Of a stretch of 64,000 bases of DNA, positions 1-9,749 are shown one piece after another. The notes beneath the pieces were generated by a model that ran no database searches, had not been told where the DNA came from, and worked only from the letters and a program-made list of their open reading frames with translations. Position 1 is the first letter of the stretch. Every line of letters begins with the position of its first letter. Position numbers and translations under genes: made by a program. The stretch covers positions 5,148,688 through 5,212,687 of the forward strand of contig NC_019878.2 in NCBI RefSeq assembly GCF_002234675.1, given 5' to 3'. The stretch comes from Oryzias latipes. Taxonomy: Eukaryota; Chordata; Actinopteri; Beloniformes; Adrianichthyidae.

Positions 1-48
1 CCTGTGCTGCGGCTCTCTGTGTTTTGGTAAAATAACTTATGTTCTGAG

Positions 49-656
49 TAGGCCTGCACAATATACCGCAAATTTATCGTTATCGCAATATCCAGCTCTG
101 CAATATGCATATCGCAAAAGACGGCGAATATCGCAATAAATCGCAAACCCAAAATAAGTTAAAACAACCTTCTAGCAGCTTGAAGCATTTAACGAATCAA
201 ATAAATCCCTTTATGCTTTGACCAATCAGATGGACGCCTTCCCATTGTTGACCAATCAGATGGAGGCCTTTTATGTTAACCCTGGTCCTGAAGAGCCTCA
301 ACCCTGCCTGTTTTCCAGCTCTCTTTAACCAGCTTGCTGTTGATTGGCTGACTCAAGTGATTTCACATCCTGATTGACTGAACACACCTGATTTTGGTTA
401 TCATTATCGAGCAGTCTAGGGAGAATTGGAAAACAGACAGGGTTGAGGGTCTTGAGGACCAGGGTTAGCCACCCTGACGTTTGTCCCCCATGTCGATGAG
501 GGTCATTTGGAGTATAATTTTTAAACTGTTGCAATGAAATGGGAATGATGTTTTTGTTTATTTTTCTATTTGTTTATTTACCGCAAATTTATCGTTATCG
601 CAATATTGATCACTAATATCGCATATCGCAAGTTTTCCTCATATCGTGCAGCCCTA
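49..656. mobile_element. hAT-type MITE with 8-bp target duplication
   Basis: A 608-bp non-coding element. Its left end reads TAGGCCTGCACAATAT and its right end is the near-exact reverse complement (ATATCGTGCAGCCCTA). The 8 bases GTTCTGAG occur immediately before (41-48) and immediately after (657-664), an 8-bp target-site duplication as made by hAT transposases. The inner ends carry repeated CGCAATAT/ATCGCAA words in inverted orientation. No transposase is encoded, so it would have moved in trans. It lies in cnn3 intron 1. Confidence 0.85.
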
Positions 657-1976
657 GTTCTGAGATTGTTGTGAAGCCTTTAACACCGTTGGGATTTGCG
701 AGTGGGCAGGAAGAGAAGAAGAGGAGGAGAGCAGCATGAACGTACGGAGGGGCGTGTCTGTGAACGCGGACCAGTATGTTATGGGATGGAAAGTTCTTGT
801 AAAAAGACAGTACATGTTGAATGAGGTTGAATGAGAAGTGAATAAAAGCCTCATGATGCAGAACCTCTCCGGGTCATCTGTCGACCAGCTGTTATTTTTG
901 TGAGCAGGTCTGACCCAGGAGCGGGTCAGAACCAGGCGAGCTGCTTGTCCCTGGATCGGCTCCCCTGTGCTGACGACTACTGTTGGCAAGCAGTTAACAG
1001 GAAAGATTCATAAAAATGATTTTTCAAAATCAAAACAAAAAACTAACGACTCCCGCTGTCTTGTGATCCCAACAATGTTCCGACCCAGGTAAGACAACGA
1101 TGGAGAATTTTGAGAAATTTAAAGTTCCTGAAGAAAACTGTGCATTTAACTGCACCTTGGAGGATTTGCTTGCCTTCAACGACTTTACCAGTATGATTAA
1201 TATGTAATGAGGAATTAGCAAACAACAAAGTCTCAAATGTGGCGACACATTCCAGGATAAATATGCAGCTTTTGCCTAAAAACATCCTGATCCAGATGAG
1301 AAAAAATGTGTTTGTTGACAAAAATCTACTGGAGAAGCGGATTACCTGCTAGTTAATTACAACATATTTGCTAGTTCCGTGGCATCTTGGGAAATAGTTC
1401 TCATCGGAACCCATTAACAGACAGAGGATACAAAAAAATAAACATCTCTTCAGGAACTTTAAAAACAAGTGAAATGATGCCATTCACTGGAAACACTGGG
1501 CTTTCCAAAGGGTGTTGCGGCTCCTTGTGGGGTTTTTTTTTGGGAAACTAATCCAAATGGCTCTTGGAGTGGTAAAAGTTGCTGACCCCGCTCTAGAAGC
1601 TTCACACAAAGATGCAAACGCTTAGAATGAACACTAAACTATTCATCCAGTTAAGAATTTTACCGTTCTACTGAGGTCAAGCAGCTTGTGCTTCTACAAT
1701 CAGGTGTGTGTGTCTGACTGCAAGAGCACAGCCCGCTACAACAGGACAGGTTAGACAAAAAGGCCAAAACAGGACGTGTTGGAGACAGATCTGTAAATGT
1801 AAGATAAGATAGGACGAACAGACTGAGTTACTTGTGGTTTAGTGGACGAGGCAGCTGAAGGAAATCCATTTAATAGTCCCTTCTGGAAAATAGATTAGCA
1901 GTTTTTTCCCCTCTCACACGAGTTTTTTTGGTTGTTTAGGATAATGCAACCCTTGAACAGAACAGCCACTGAGTAA
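657..1976. other. cnn3 intron 1 sequence without recognised feature
   Basis: No exon, RNA gene or clear transposon end was recognised here. Open frames on the minus strand (for example 1043-1321) show no known domain and lack consistent splice signals. About 1490-1580 resembles common fish repeat debris, but I could not assign it. Confidence 0.4.
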
Positions 1977-2599
1977 AGGCCCGTACACACCGGGACGAAT
2001 ATTCGCCAGGCGTTATTCGCCACATTTTTTGTGTTCACACCCAGGCGATTTTCGCTGACGATGAGCCGAGTGAACACGCAATTTCATTCCCTGACATTAG
2101 ATGGCGCTTAATGTAAACAGAAATACTCCTGTACACAAGGTGGCGCTGCGCAACTTTACGCTTCTTAAACTCGCTTTTCCCTCAGAAGAAGAGTATTTAC
2201 GCGCTTGTCAGAATCAAACAAAGAAAACATGAATATTTTAAGCACCAGTTGCTCCAACTGGTGCTTGGTTCGGGTATATTTTAGAATGTCCGTCATTATT
2301 TCTTCGCGGCAGTGTAGACGCTACTTGGCGTCTATCTTCTTCGCTGGTATGTGTGCTCAGCAAGGCAGTTTCGTGTTTGAGCGCCCCCAAGTTGTGTTTT
2401 ACTGTAACTTCAGAAGCTCCAGACACGTGTGCAAAAGCGCCGTTCTCATTGGTCGAGTAGATTTCGACCAATGAAAAAAAAAAACCAACCCGAGGAGTTT
2501 TTTTTTTTTGACGCTTTGACGCGTGGCGTTTTTTCGCGTCGGTGTGCACACTCTCATTGGTGCCCTTTGTTTAGTCACGAGGCGTTAAACGACGGGCCT
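1977..2599. mobile_element. PIF/Harbinger-type MITE with TAA target duplication
   Basis: A 623-bp element starting AGGCCCGTACACACC and ending in the inverted match GACGGGCCT. It is flanked by TAA on both sides (1974-1976 and 2600-2602), the 3-bp duplication typical of PIF/Harbinger transposons. It is rich in CpG-containing inverted words such as GGCGTT and TTCGCC. Short open frames inside have no transposase motifs, so it is non-autonomous. It lies in cnn3 intron 1. Confidence 0.75.
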
Positions 2600-3039
2600 T
2601 AAGGATGGAAGAGTGAAGCGTCTTAGTTCTGTCTATACTACACTGATGCCACCACCCACCAGGATGGATTTTTTTCATCCCTGTGTGCACTTTTAACTAG
2701 CGCTCACTTTACACACAACCAGAAGGGGTCAAACTACGAAAACCACTTAAACACATGAAAAAGTAACAATTTCCAGAACAACTAAGATAAAAATGTTGTA
2801 TGAGCTAAAGTTTGATGCACATCCTTACTTCAAACTACAGCCGTAGACAAGGGTGTGTATTATTTGCCCCAGTATGATGTCCACACCTTTGAATTACTAT
2901 GTGCAATGGTCTACAGCCAGGAATTCTTATGAATGTGTCTGAGCTGAAAGCAGCAGGGCAGACAGATTTGCAGGTTTGAGACATTGAAGAAAAAAATTTC
3001 AACTATTCCGTTCGTGTCCGCGAGTTAGGGGCCAAAAAG

Positions 3040-3606
3040 CTCCTAAAGTCCCACTCTGATCATCCTTTGATCTATTTTCAAAGCTTTCCAAGTGGTCATT
3101 GAATTATGATTGTGCCGTTTTTAGCCAAAAATGAAAAACCTGCGCCGTTTTCAATGACATCGTTTCTGCAGGGCGGCAGGAGTTCATTCGAAATTCACCT
3201 CTGGGTTGTGGGGAAACTTTTGGTCCCCCCTCCCCCCCTTTGCTAACAGCTCTCTGTTTACACCCCCTCACACTGCAAATTTTTGATTAAAAATAAAGAA
3301 AACTAACATCTATGCATCTCTTCTTGTAATTGCAACAACCTACAGCACATAGGCGTTGATACTTCATCTTTCTACTGACTGTGAACGGGCCAGGTGGAAC
3401 ACCGCACACCCAGCATTTTTCCTCTAAATTACTGTGACTATTTCTTTTTCAAATGCCATGTTTTTGTCTGCTCCTGATTCAGGAGTTAAATAAAGAAATC
3501 CACAAAAATGCAATATTGAGCTTCATTTTCCATATGTCTTCCATCATCAGAAAAAAGGCCACAAGAAAATGTACAAAAGAAAACCCATCAGAGTGGAACT
3601 TTAAAT
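3040..3606 (+). repeat. Dispersed family D, copy 1 (inverted ends)
   Basis: The left end reads AAAGTCCCACTCTGATCAT and the right end is its approximate inverted match (ATCAGAGTGGAACTTTAA). Internal landmarks (TTGATCTATTTTCAAAG near the left, AATAAAGAAAT near the right, and a middle segment around GGAGTTCATTCGAAATTCA) recur at 5.58-6.01, 7.31-7.82, 26.59-26.96, 31.50-32.11 and 52.22-53.17 kb. No protein is encoded. The inverted ends suggest a non-autonomous DNA element, but no target duplication was confirmed. Confidence 0.6.
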
Positions 3607-5101
3607 CCAACAAATCTATTACTTGTGGTTTTTGTGGTCAATTTCTTTGATTTTTTAATAAACATAAGCACTGGAATGTATACAACTCTACTGTATGTCG
3701 TCATTAACTTTTCTATTAGGGTGGTCAGGAATTAATATTAAATGAGTCTACAGGCCAAATAAGATTATTTTTTGAAAAGACACATCCAGAATGAATCCAC
3801 AGCAGAAAAAGTTATTTTAAAATAAAACTAAATCCAGTTTACCTTTTTTAAAACTCTTATTTTGCCAACATAACTAAACAATCTGGCCAAATGACTGTCA
3901 GATATTCGGACGGTCATTTATTTTTTAGGAGTTCCAACGATTTCCTGTAATGTCTAAAAATGTGTGGACACGCATTGATGCTGCGCATTGATATTATGTA
4001 AACACTGTTCAAACAATGAGGTCAGAACAAAAGAAAGGGGTGGAGAAAAAAGTTTTACGTTTTTTTCTCTCTATTTTTTTGTTCCACTCTGCTTGATGTT
4101 ACTAAAGTTTTATTAAAGGTGAAATGACATTTGCATTCCTCTACATCCTTTTGACCTCATAAAAACCAATCACTAAATGCAACACTAATCAATGATTTCT
4201 GCATTATGTACTCAATATAGTTCAGAAATGTTATATTTTTTTAAAAAGTGGGACACAAAAAAAACCGCTATATGGGAATATGTGATGTAAGGCATGATAT
4301 TCTAATATTTTTCTCAATAAACTGCAGCTCTAGAGTAGATGTTTTCCCAAACGAAAGCAGCCATTGTGAAAAGCGTAACACAGTTGTTGCAGGATGAGCT
4401 CGTGCAGAACTTTCTCCGTCAGGCCAGAGCAGCTGTAAAATGAGCTTGCAGTGTGATGATGAGCACGCGCCTGGAAGGCCGGATCCTGATGGGAAGCAGA
4501 AGCTGACTCGGGTCGGAGTGATGTCATAGCTCAGACATTTCCACGCGCCCGTGTGAAACACCTTCACCTCTTCCTTTCCTCTGTCCTGCGGTGTCCGGTT
4601 ACACAGATGCAGACGGTTTTGTTTTTTTTTAACAGAACAGTGAGTGAGTGGGTGAGTGAGGGGAACCAGCAAGAGAAGACCCGAACTCGCAGTCCCGAGA
4701 GGCCTAACTCCTCCAAACGGAACCGTCAGCCCGGCTCAGATTCCGTCAGGACAAACGGCAGAGGCTTTGACTCCTTGCTTTTCACGGGTGGGAAGAGTTT
4801 GACTGACCCACCTCCTGGTCCTGCTAAAGAAATCTACGCCCGAACACAGCAAGAGCCAACATTTTTGGCTCCTTCGGTTGCTGAGAGTTAAATAGTAAAC
4901 CAGGAGGAGAACTTCGGGAAACTTCGGAAAGTTTTGGCAGAAATTGCGGCACAAACGCAGTCAAACCGAGTTCGTGGAATGAGCGCCTAAGTTTGTGCTT
5001 TGAAGAAAGAACGATTTTACGTTTTTACTTTTTAAAGTTCCTCGGAGAAGTTGATTCATTTCCTCTGGAGACCACATTTAACAGACAGAAGTATCACTTA
5101 C
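3607..5101. other. Left part of cnn3 intron 1, next to exon 1
   Basis: Intron sequence between the dispersed repeat and the cnn3 exon 1 splice donor (GTAAGT on the minus strand, read at 5101-5096). The part from about 4,500 to 5,100 is richer in CpG than the rest and may be the downstream half of a promoter CpG island. Cnn3 exon 2 was looked for on the minus strand and not found, so it should lie beyond the left edge. Confidence 0.5.
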
Positions 5102-5158
5102 TTTGCTTTTCACTTCAGCAGACAGACCGTAAGCTGGTCCCTTGTTAAAATTCGTCAT
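5102..5158 (-). CDS. cnn3: Calponin-3, first coding exon (partial gene)
   Basis: Minus-strand ATG at 5158 opens 19 codons reading MTNFNKGPAYGLSAEVKSK, followed at once by a consensus donor GTAAGTG. This N-terminus is nearly identical to that recalled for vertebrate calponin-3 (M-T-x-F-N-K-G-P-x-Y-G-L-S-A-E-V-K-x-K), just before the calponin-homology domain. Calponin-3 is an actin- and tropomyosin-binding cytoskeletal protein in smooth and non-muscle cells. The coding length and phase (57 nt, phase 0) fit family exon 1. The CH domain and calponin repeats are missing because the gene runs leftward out of the window. The neighbour alg14 lies upstream on the same strand, as in human 1p21.3. A calponin-2 paralogue is possible from so short a piece, but the alg14 linkage favours cnn3. 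Confidence 0.85.
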
Positions 5159-5420
5159 TTTCTCGGTTCCGAATCGGAGAAAGTTCGACCAGACGGAGAC
5201 CGGTTCAGTTCTCTCCGAACTGAGGGCAAAAATAAAAGATTTGGTGAGAAAATCGACGAAGCAGCCCGAAAGCATCCGAAAGAGGAGAGACTTGAGCGAG
5301 TTTGAGCTGCGTGGAGGGCACGTTCGCTTAGCCTTGTGTGACGTCACACGCAGAGGTCCAATGATCAGCGGCCCGAATCAAAGCAGCGGACTTTTCCGGT
5401 GTGAAACGGGCTCTTTCACT
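5159..5420 (-). promoter_or_regulatory. cnn3: cnn3 5' UTR/promoter region with CRE palindrome
   Basis: Sequence just upstream of the cnn3 start is rich in CpG and poor in repeats. The perfect cAMP-response palindrome TGACGTCA sits at 5339-5346, about 180 bp upstream of the ATG. No convincing TATA box was seen. The transcription start is not known, so UTR and promoter cannot be separated. Open frames across this stretch on the plus strand are antisense and unsupported. Confidence 0.5.
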
Positions 5421-5579
5421 GGCTCTAACGACAGAAAATACATGCAGCTGTCTTATCTTCGAATGAATAAATATGGATTCTGTATTTATCTAAAGTATGT
5501 ACAGACCCACTTCTATAAAAATGTGTTTTGGTGGCAAATTAAGAACAAATTAAGAGTATTTCTTTTTTCAAATCACTGT

Positions 5580-6012
5580 GATTCAGAAGCAGACAAAAAT
5601 GCTGTTGAGCAAAGCTCCATTCTTATGCATCCACTTGTAGACGACTAGATAGATCCATGTATGTCTTTGTTTTCCTTGTCTGAGCTGGAATCTAGATCAA
5701 AACTGCACGGCTGGATGGGCCGGTGATGTTGGGTTGAGGTTGTGAGGGGCTGTAAGCATGTGGGAGAGTGTGGAAAAAAAAGGTGATGGGAAATCAGCAG
5801 ATGGTTACTTCCGTGTCGGCAGTTCCTCCCCATGGGCAGGAGTTGTGCACAACTCAGAGGTAAACTGTTACTCTGCAAAGAAACTATGTCCTAAATAGAA
5901 AACGGCACAGGTTCTTTAAAATTTTGGCTCAAAACAGCATATTCATAATTAAAAGCCCACTGGGAACAACTTTATTTTAGATTAAAGCATGATCAGAGTG
6001 GGACTTTAAAGC
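5580..6012 (-). repeat. Dispersed family D, copy 2 (reverse orientation)
   Basis: Carries family landmarks in reverse: AGCAGACAAAAATGCTG near 5590, GAGCTGGAATC near 5683, CACGGCTGGATG near 5706, and the terminal ATCAGAGTGGGACTTTAAA ending at about 6010. The far end is indistinct. It is non-coding and lies just upstream of the cnn3 5' region. Confidence 0.55.
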
Positions 6013-6329
6013 TGTTTTTGTCATAAACTTGTCATGATTTTAATATAACTTTTTTAAAAAAAAAAACTTTTGTAAGTAATACAACCAGATGTACCCAACG
6101 CTCACTGCACGTTTTATACATTATGTACAAATCAATGAGTGAATCATTGAATTGTTGAACCAATGACACTATTTCTATGGCACTTTACAACACCATTAGG
6201 GTACCAAAGAAAAAAAGTTGAGCAGATTAAGAACAAACATTTGAAAAACAACAGCATAAAATTGCAAAAAGCAATAAAACACATGAAAGACAGATATGAA
6301 TTTAATACAATGAGTACATCAAAATAAGA

Positions 6330-6830
6330 TAGCACCAATTACTGGATATTAAAAGCCCTTCTAAAAAGGTACGTTTTTGGTTGACTAACTGTTTAGGTCT
6401 GATGTCATCCCTAGTTTTGCAGGAATATTATGCCATAACTTGGGGCCAGCAATGGAAAAAGCACCCCAGTGTTTCTGATGTGAGCTGGACACATGAAGCA
6501 AATGCTGCTTGGCAGACCTTAAAACTAGAATGGCTTCAAAGTTAAAAGCTTTGTTTAGTAAACTGGGGCAAGACAGTAAAGAGCTTTAAAAACAAATAGT
6601 AATAGTTCAAACTGAATTCTAAAATTAACAGGGAGCCATTGAAATGTTTAGAGGACTGGAGTGATGTGTGCTCATCTGGATGTTCTGGCTAACAGTAGCC
6701 GCAATCTGAACTAACTGGAGGCGGTTAAATTGAGTTGAAACCAAATAGATTTACAATAATCTTTCCAAGAGATAATCAGGGCGCTGTTTCTAGATCACTG
6801 CGGCTCTGGAAAGGTTTAGCTTTAGCTAAA
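6330..6830. repeat. Interspersed repeat of unassigned class
   Basis: This stretch resembles a recurrent fish/amphibian non-coding repeat, recognised by phrases such as GGGAGCCATTGAAATG (6631-6646) and CTAACTGGAGGCGG (6711-6724). No coding capacity or ends were identified. The assignment rests on recalled repeat style only. It lies in the cnn3-alg14 intergenic region. Confidence 0.35.
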
Positions 6831-7308
6831 AGACAAAGTAATAAAAACTCATTTTGACAAACTGACAGATTGGTTTGTCAAAATAAAAATGTGATTGCAT
6901 GTGAAATGCACGTAGTGGCTGTGTGACACAACCTTTATGTCGTGATATGAATCTATATTAATACAATGAATTACACTGCAAAATATAAATTTGAATTAGC
7001 AATAGTTTGAGTCCAGAGAAAGTGTAATAAAAAGGCAACTTGAAACAGTATCTTCCTATTGAAAACTTTGATAAAAAAATTTTTACAGTTAATTTTAAAG
7101 CTAAAGCTATATTTTCAGACCTCTGCATTTGAAGAGAAAAAAAGATACAGGTCACTTAATATAATTTTACTAAGATTCAATGGAAAAACAATACAAAAAC
7201 TTTGTGTAAAAACGGTGCTTTAGCAGGAATGAAGACCTGTAGTGCAACTGTGGAATCAAAATAAACTTAAGCTAGAGTGGAGGTATTTCCATAACCAACA
7301 TCCATTGA
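6831..7308. other. AT-rich intergenic sequence
   Basis: AT-rich DNA between cnn3 and alg14 in which I see no exon, RNA gene or transposon end. Confidence 0.4.
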
Positions 7309-7824
7309 AGACCCACTGCAATGAAAATTGTGTTTTTGGTGTTTTTAACATGTTCTGGTAGCATTTTCTTATGATGGAGGACCTGTGTAAATGAACTTAC
7401 GATTAAAATTTATCTCTGAGTATTTTATTATTCAAATCATGATGGATCAGGAGCAAACAAAAACCGGTCATAAGGTTTGTAGGAACTGCGATGGGCGGGG
7501 GCAAAGTCTCCCTGCTCCATAGATCCATGCATGTTTTTATTTTCCTAGTCAGAGCTGGCTCCTGGTTCAAAACTGTACAGCTGGATACCTCCAATATTAT
7601 AACTTTATTAAATATAGTTGGATTGGGACTTTCAGCAACCCAACCTTCTCTTCCCGTCATCCATCCAACACAGAGCTGTTAAAATGTTCTCCAGCTAGCT
7701 TATAATCCCCCAATACCCTCAGCCTAACATTACTGGTGCAATAAAAATGGCAATCAATATTGGAGCTATCTGGCAGTTCAGTTTTTATCCAGATTCCAGC
7801 TCAGACTAGGAAAACAAAGACGTA
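7309..7824. repeat. Dispersed family D, two partial copies head to head
   Basis: From 7309 to about 7632 the family runs in reverse (AAGACCCACTGCAATGAAAA at the left, GGATTGGGACTTT at the right). From about 7640 to 7824 a plus-oriented middle segment follows (AGATTCCAGCTCAGACTAGG), cut off by the Tc1-like terminus at 7825. Non-coding. Confidence 0.5.
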
Positions 7825-8747
7825 CAGTACAGACCAAAAGTTTGGACACACCTCATTCAAAGAGTTTTCTTTATTTATGACTATGAAAATTGTAGAGTCA
7901 CACTGAAGGCATCAAAACTAGGAATTAACACATGTGGAATTGTATGCATAACAAAAAAGTGTGAAACAACTGAAAATATGTCATATTGTAGGTTCTTCAA
8001 AGTAGCCACCTTTTGCTTTGATTACTGCTTTGCACACTCTTGGCATTCTCTTGATGAGCTTCAAGAGGTAGTCACCTGAAATGGTCTTCAACAGTCTTGA
8101 AGAAGTTCCCAGAGATGCTGAGCACTTGTTGGCCTTTTGCCTTCACTCTGCGGTCCAGCTCATGCGGTCCAACTCACCCCAAACCATCTTGATTGGATTC
8201 AGGTCCAGTGGCTGTGGAGGCCAGGTCATCTGGCGCAGCACCCCATCACTCTCCTTCTTGGTCAAATAGCCCTTACACAGCCTGGAAGTGTGTTTGGGGT
8301 CATTGTACTGTTGAAAAATAAATGATGGTCCAACTAAATTGCTAACTGGATGGAATAGCATGCCGCTGCAAGATGCTGTGGTAGCCATGCTGGTTCAGTA
8401 TGCCTTCAATTTTGAATAAATCCCCAACAGTGTCACCAGCAAAGCCCCCTCCCCACCATCACACCTCCTCCTCCATGCTTCACGGTGGGAACCCGGCATG
8501 TAGAGTCCATCCTCTCATCTTTTCTGCGTCGCACAAAGACACGGTGGTTGGAACCATAATCTCAAATTTGGACTCACCAGACCAAAGCACAAATTTCCAA
8601 TGGTCTAATGTCCATCCCTTGTGTTCTTTAGCCCAAGCAAGTCTCTTCTGCTTGTTGACTTTCTTTAGCAGTGGTTTCCTAGCAGATATTCTAGCATGAA
8701 GGCCTGATTCACACAGTCTCCTTTGAACAGTTGTTGTAGACATGTGT
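7825..8747 (-). pseudogene. Tc1/mariner transposon relic with broken transposase
   Basis: The terminus CAGTACAGACCAAAAGTTTG lies at 7825. On the minus strand the transposase starts with an HTH part (from about 8743; STTTVQRRLCESGLHAR), runs into WKFVLWSGESKFEI and later shows DPKHTSR and a degraded WPPQPLDLNP box. The reading frame is broken several times (8480-8743 and 8143-8388 are in different frames). The 5' end and second terminus are missing: a SINE begins at about 8748 exactly where the element stops. It cannot transpose by itself. Confidence 0.85.
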
Positions 8748-9125
8748 CTGCTGGTGGCGCAGTGGTTAGCACTCTTGCCTCACAGCAAGAAGGCCCCTGG
8801 TTCAAGTCCTGGCTGGGGGACCTGAAAAACTACATCATCGGGGGACCTTTCTGTGTGGAGTTTGCATGTTCTCCCCGTGCATGCGTGTGTTCTCTCCAGG
8901 ATCTCCAGCTTCCTCCCACCATCCAAAAACATGCTTTATAGGTTGATTGATCTAAATTGACCATAGGTATGTCTGTGAGAGTGAATGGATGTGTGATTGT
9001 GGATATTCTACTCTGTGACAGACTGGCTAACTGTCCAGGTTGTCCACTGCCTTCACCCACAAGTGGCCAGGAAAGGCTCCGGCAGCCCCGTGACCCCGGA
9101 AGGGAAAAACTGTATAGAAAATGAA
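8748..9125 (+). mobile_element. tRNA-derived SINE (family A) abutting the Tc1 relic
   Basis: The tRNA-like head has A box TGGCGCAGTGG (8754-8764) and B box GGTTCAAGTCC, followed by a conserved body (CCTCCCACCATCCAAAAACA) and the tail segment GTGACCCCGGAAGGG. Other copies in the window are at 18.66, 41.54, 49.69 and 52.56 kb, with fragments at 32.21/36.71, 54.45 and 60.48 kb. This one sits at the truncated end of the Tc1 relic, so it is the younger insertion. Confidence 0.75.
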
Positions 9126-9518
9126 TGTCTTAAATGAAGTCTCTCTAAACGAAATGATTCTTGATCACTATAAATACATTAAGTGGAATCAGTTTTTTTT
9201 CTGAGAGCAAAGTGTAAAAATGCAGAAAAGTTCCCCTGTTATCTATTTTTCTCACACATTATTTTAAAAATGAAAAATGTGTTTTAACAACAGTGTTGTC
9301 TTTATACAGACTCTAATTTGTCAAATTAATAATAAAAAATAGGATTCTGGCTCTGTGTAGTCAAGTATCTTTTATTTGCGCCGATTTATTACTTTGAACC
9401 TTCAAAAAATACAAAAATAACAACAAAGGAGTAACACAGATAGAAGGCAGGGCTGTTCAAAAATGTAACAAAAACACATTTTTTAAACAAATTATTTATA
9501 TATGTGCACTCATTTTGT
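9126..9518. other. Region downstream of alg14, likely 3' UTR
   Basis: AT-rich sequence directly after the alg14 stop codon (minus-strand sense). The right part, from about 9371, probably belongs to the alg14 3' UTR. No other gene is seen. Confidence 0.45.
9371..9390 (-). terminator. alg14: Candidate alg14 polyadenylation signals
   Basis: Two AATAAA hexamers on the minus strand (TTTATT on the plus strand at 9371-9376 and 9385-9390) lie about 130-150 bp past the alg14 stop, a normal 3' UTR length. No transcript evidence. Confidence 0.4.
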
Positions 9519-9749
9519 TTATACTATTCTCCCCAGAAAAACTGACTTGGGATATTTGTCCCTCAGAGAGGACCACTGCACAAAGAAGTAGTCTGACAGC
9601 AGATACAGGATCTTTCCTGTCAGCGATAGCGAGTGCACTCTGCAAATGCTTTCAACGTACACAATCAGCACTTTCTTCATTCCCATGATGCCGAGGAGGA
9701 GAGCTGCCGCACACAGCGGAACGCAAGTTCCCGGGCCGTTACACAACAC
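9519..9749 (-). CDS. alg14: alg14 exon 4 (C-terminal catalytic-partner region)
   Basis: The acceptor TTGTTTCAG precedes GTG at 9749; 76 codons plus TAA follow. It encodes VLCNGPGTCVP to LGRIV, the most conserved part of the family. Phase 0 at its start matches the exon 3 end. Confidence 0.93.
   Translation of the reverse strand: MLCNGPGTCVPLCAAALLLGIMGMKKVLIVYVESICRVHSLSLTGKILYLLSDYFFVQWSSLRDKYPKSVFLGRIV

Noticed and set aside
5142..5648. 168-codon plus-strand open frame over the cnn3 start
   Set aside because: Antisense to the cnn3 exon and 5' region, with no known domain; the conserved minus-strand calponin start explains the region.
8748..9125. Possible tRNA gene (A and B boxes)
   Set aside because: Boxes are part of a SINE present in many copies; no cloverleaf with an intact acceptor stem was seen, and SINE body sequence follows.
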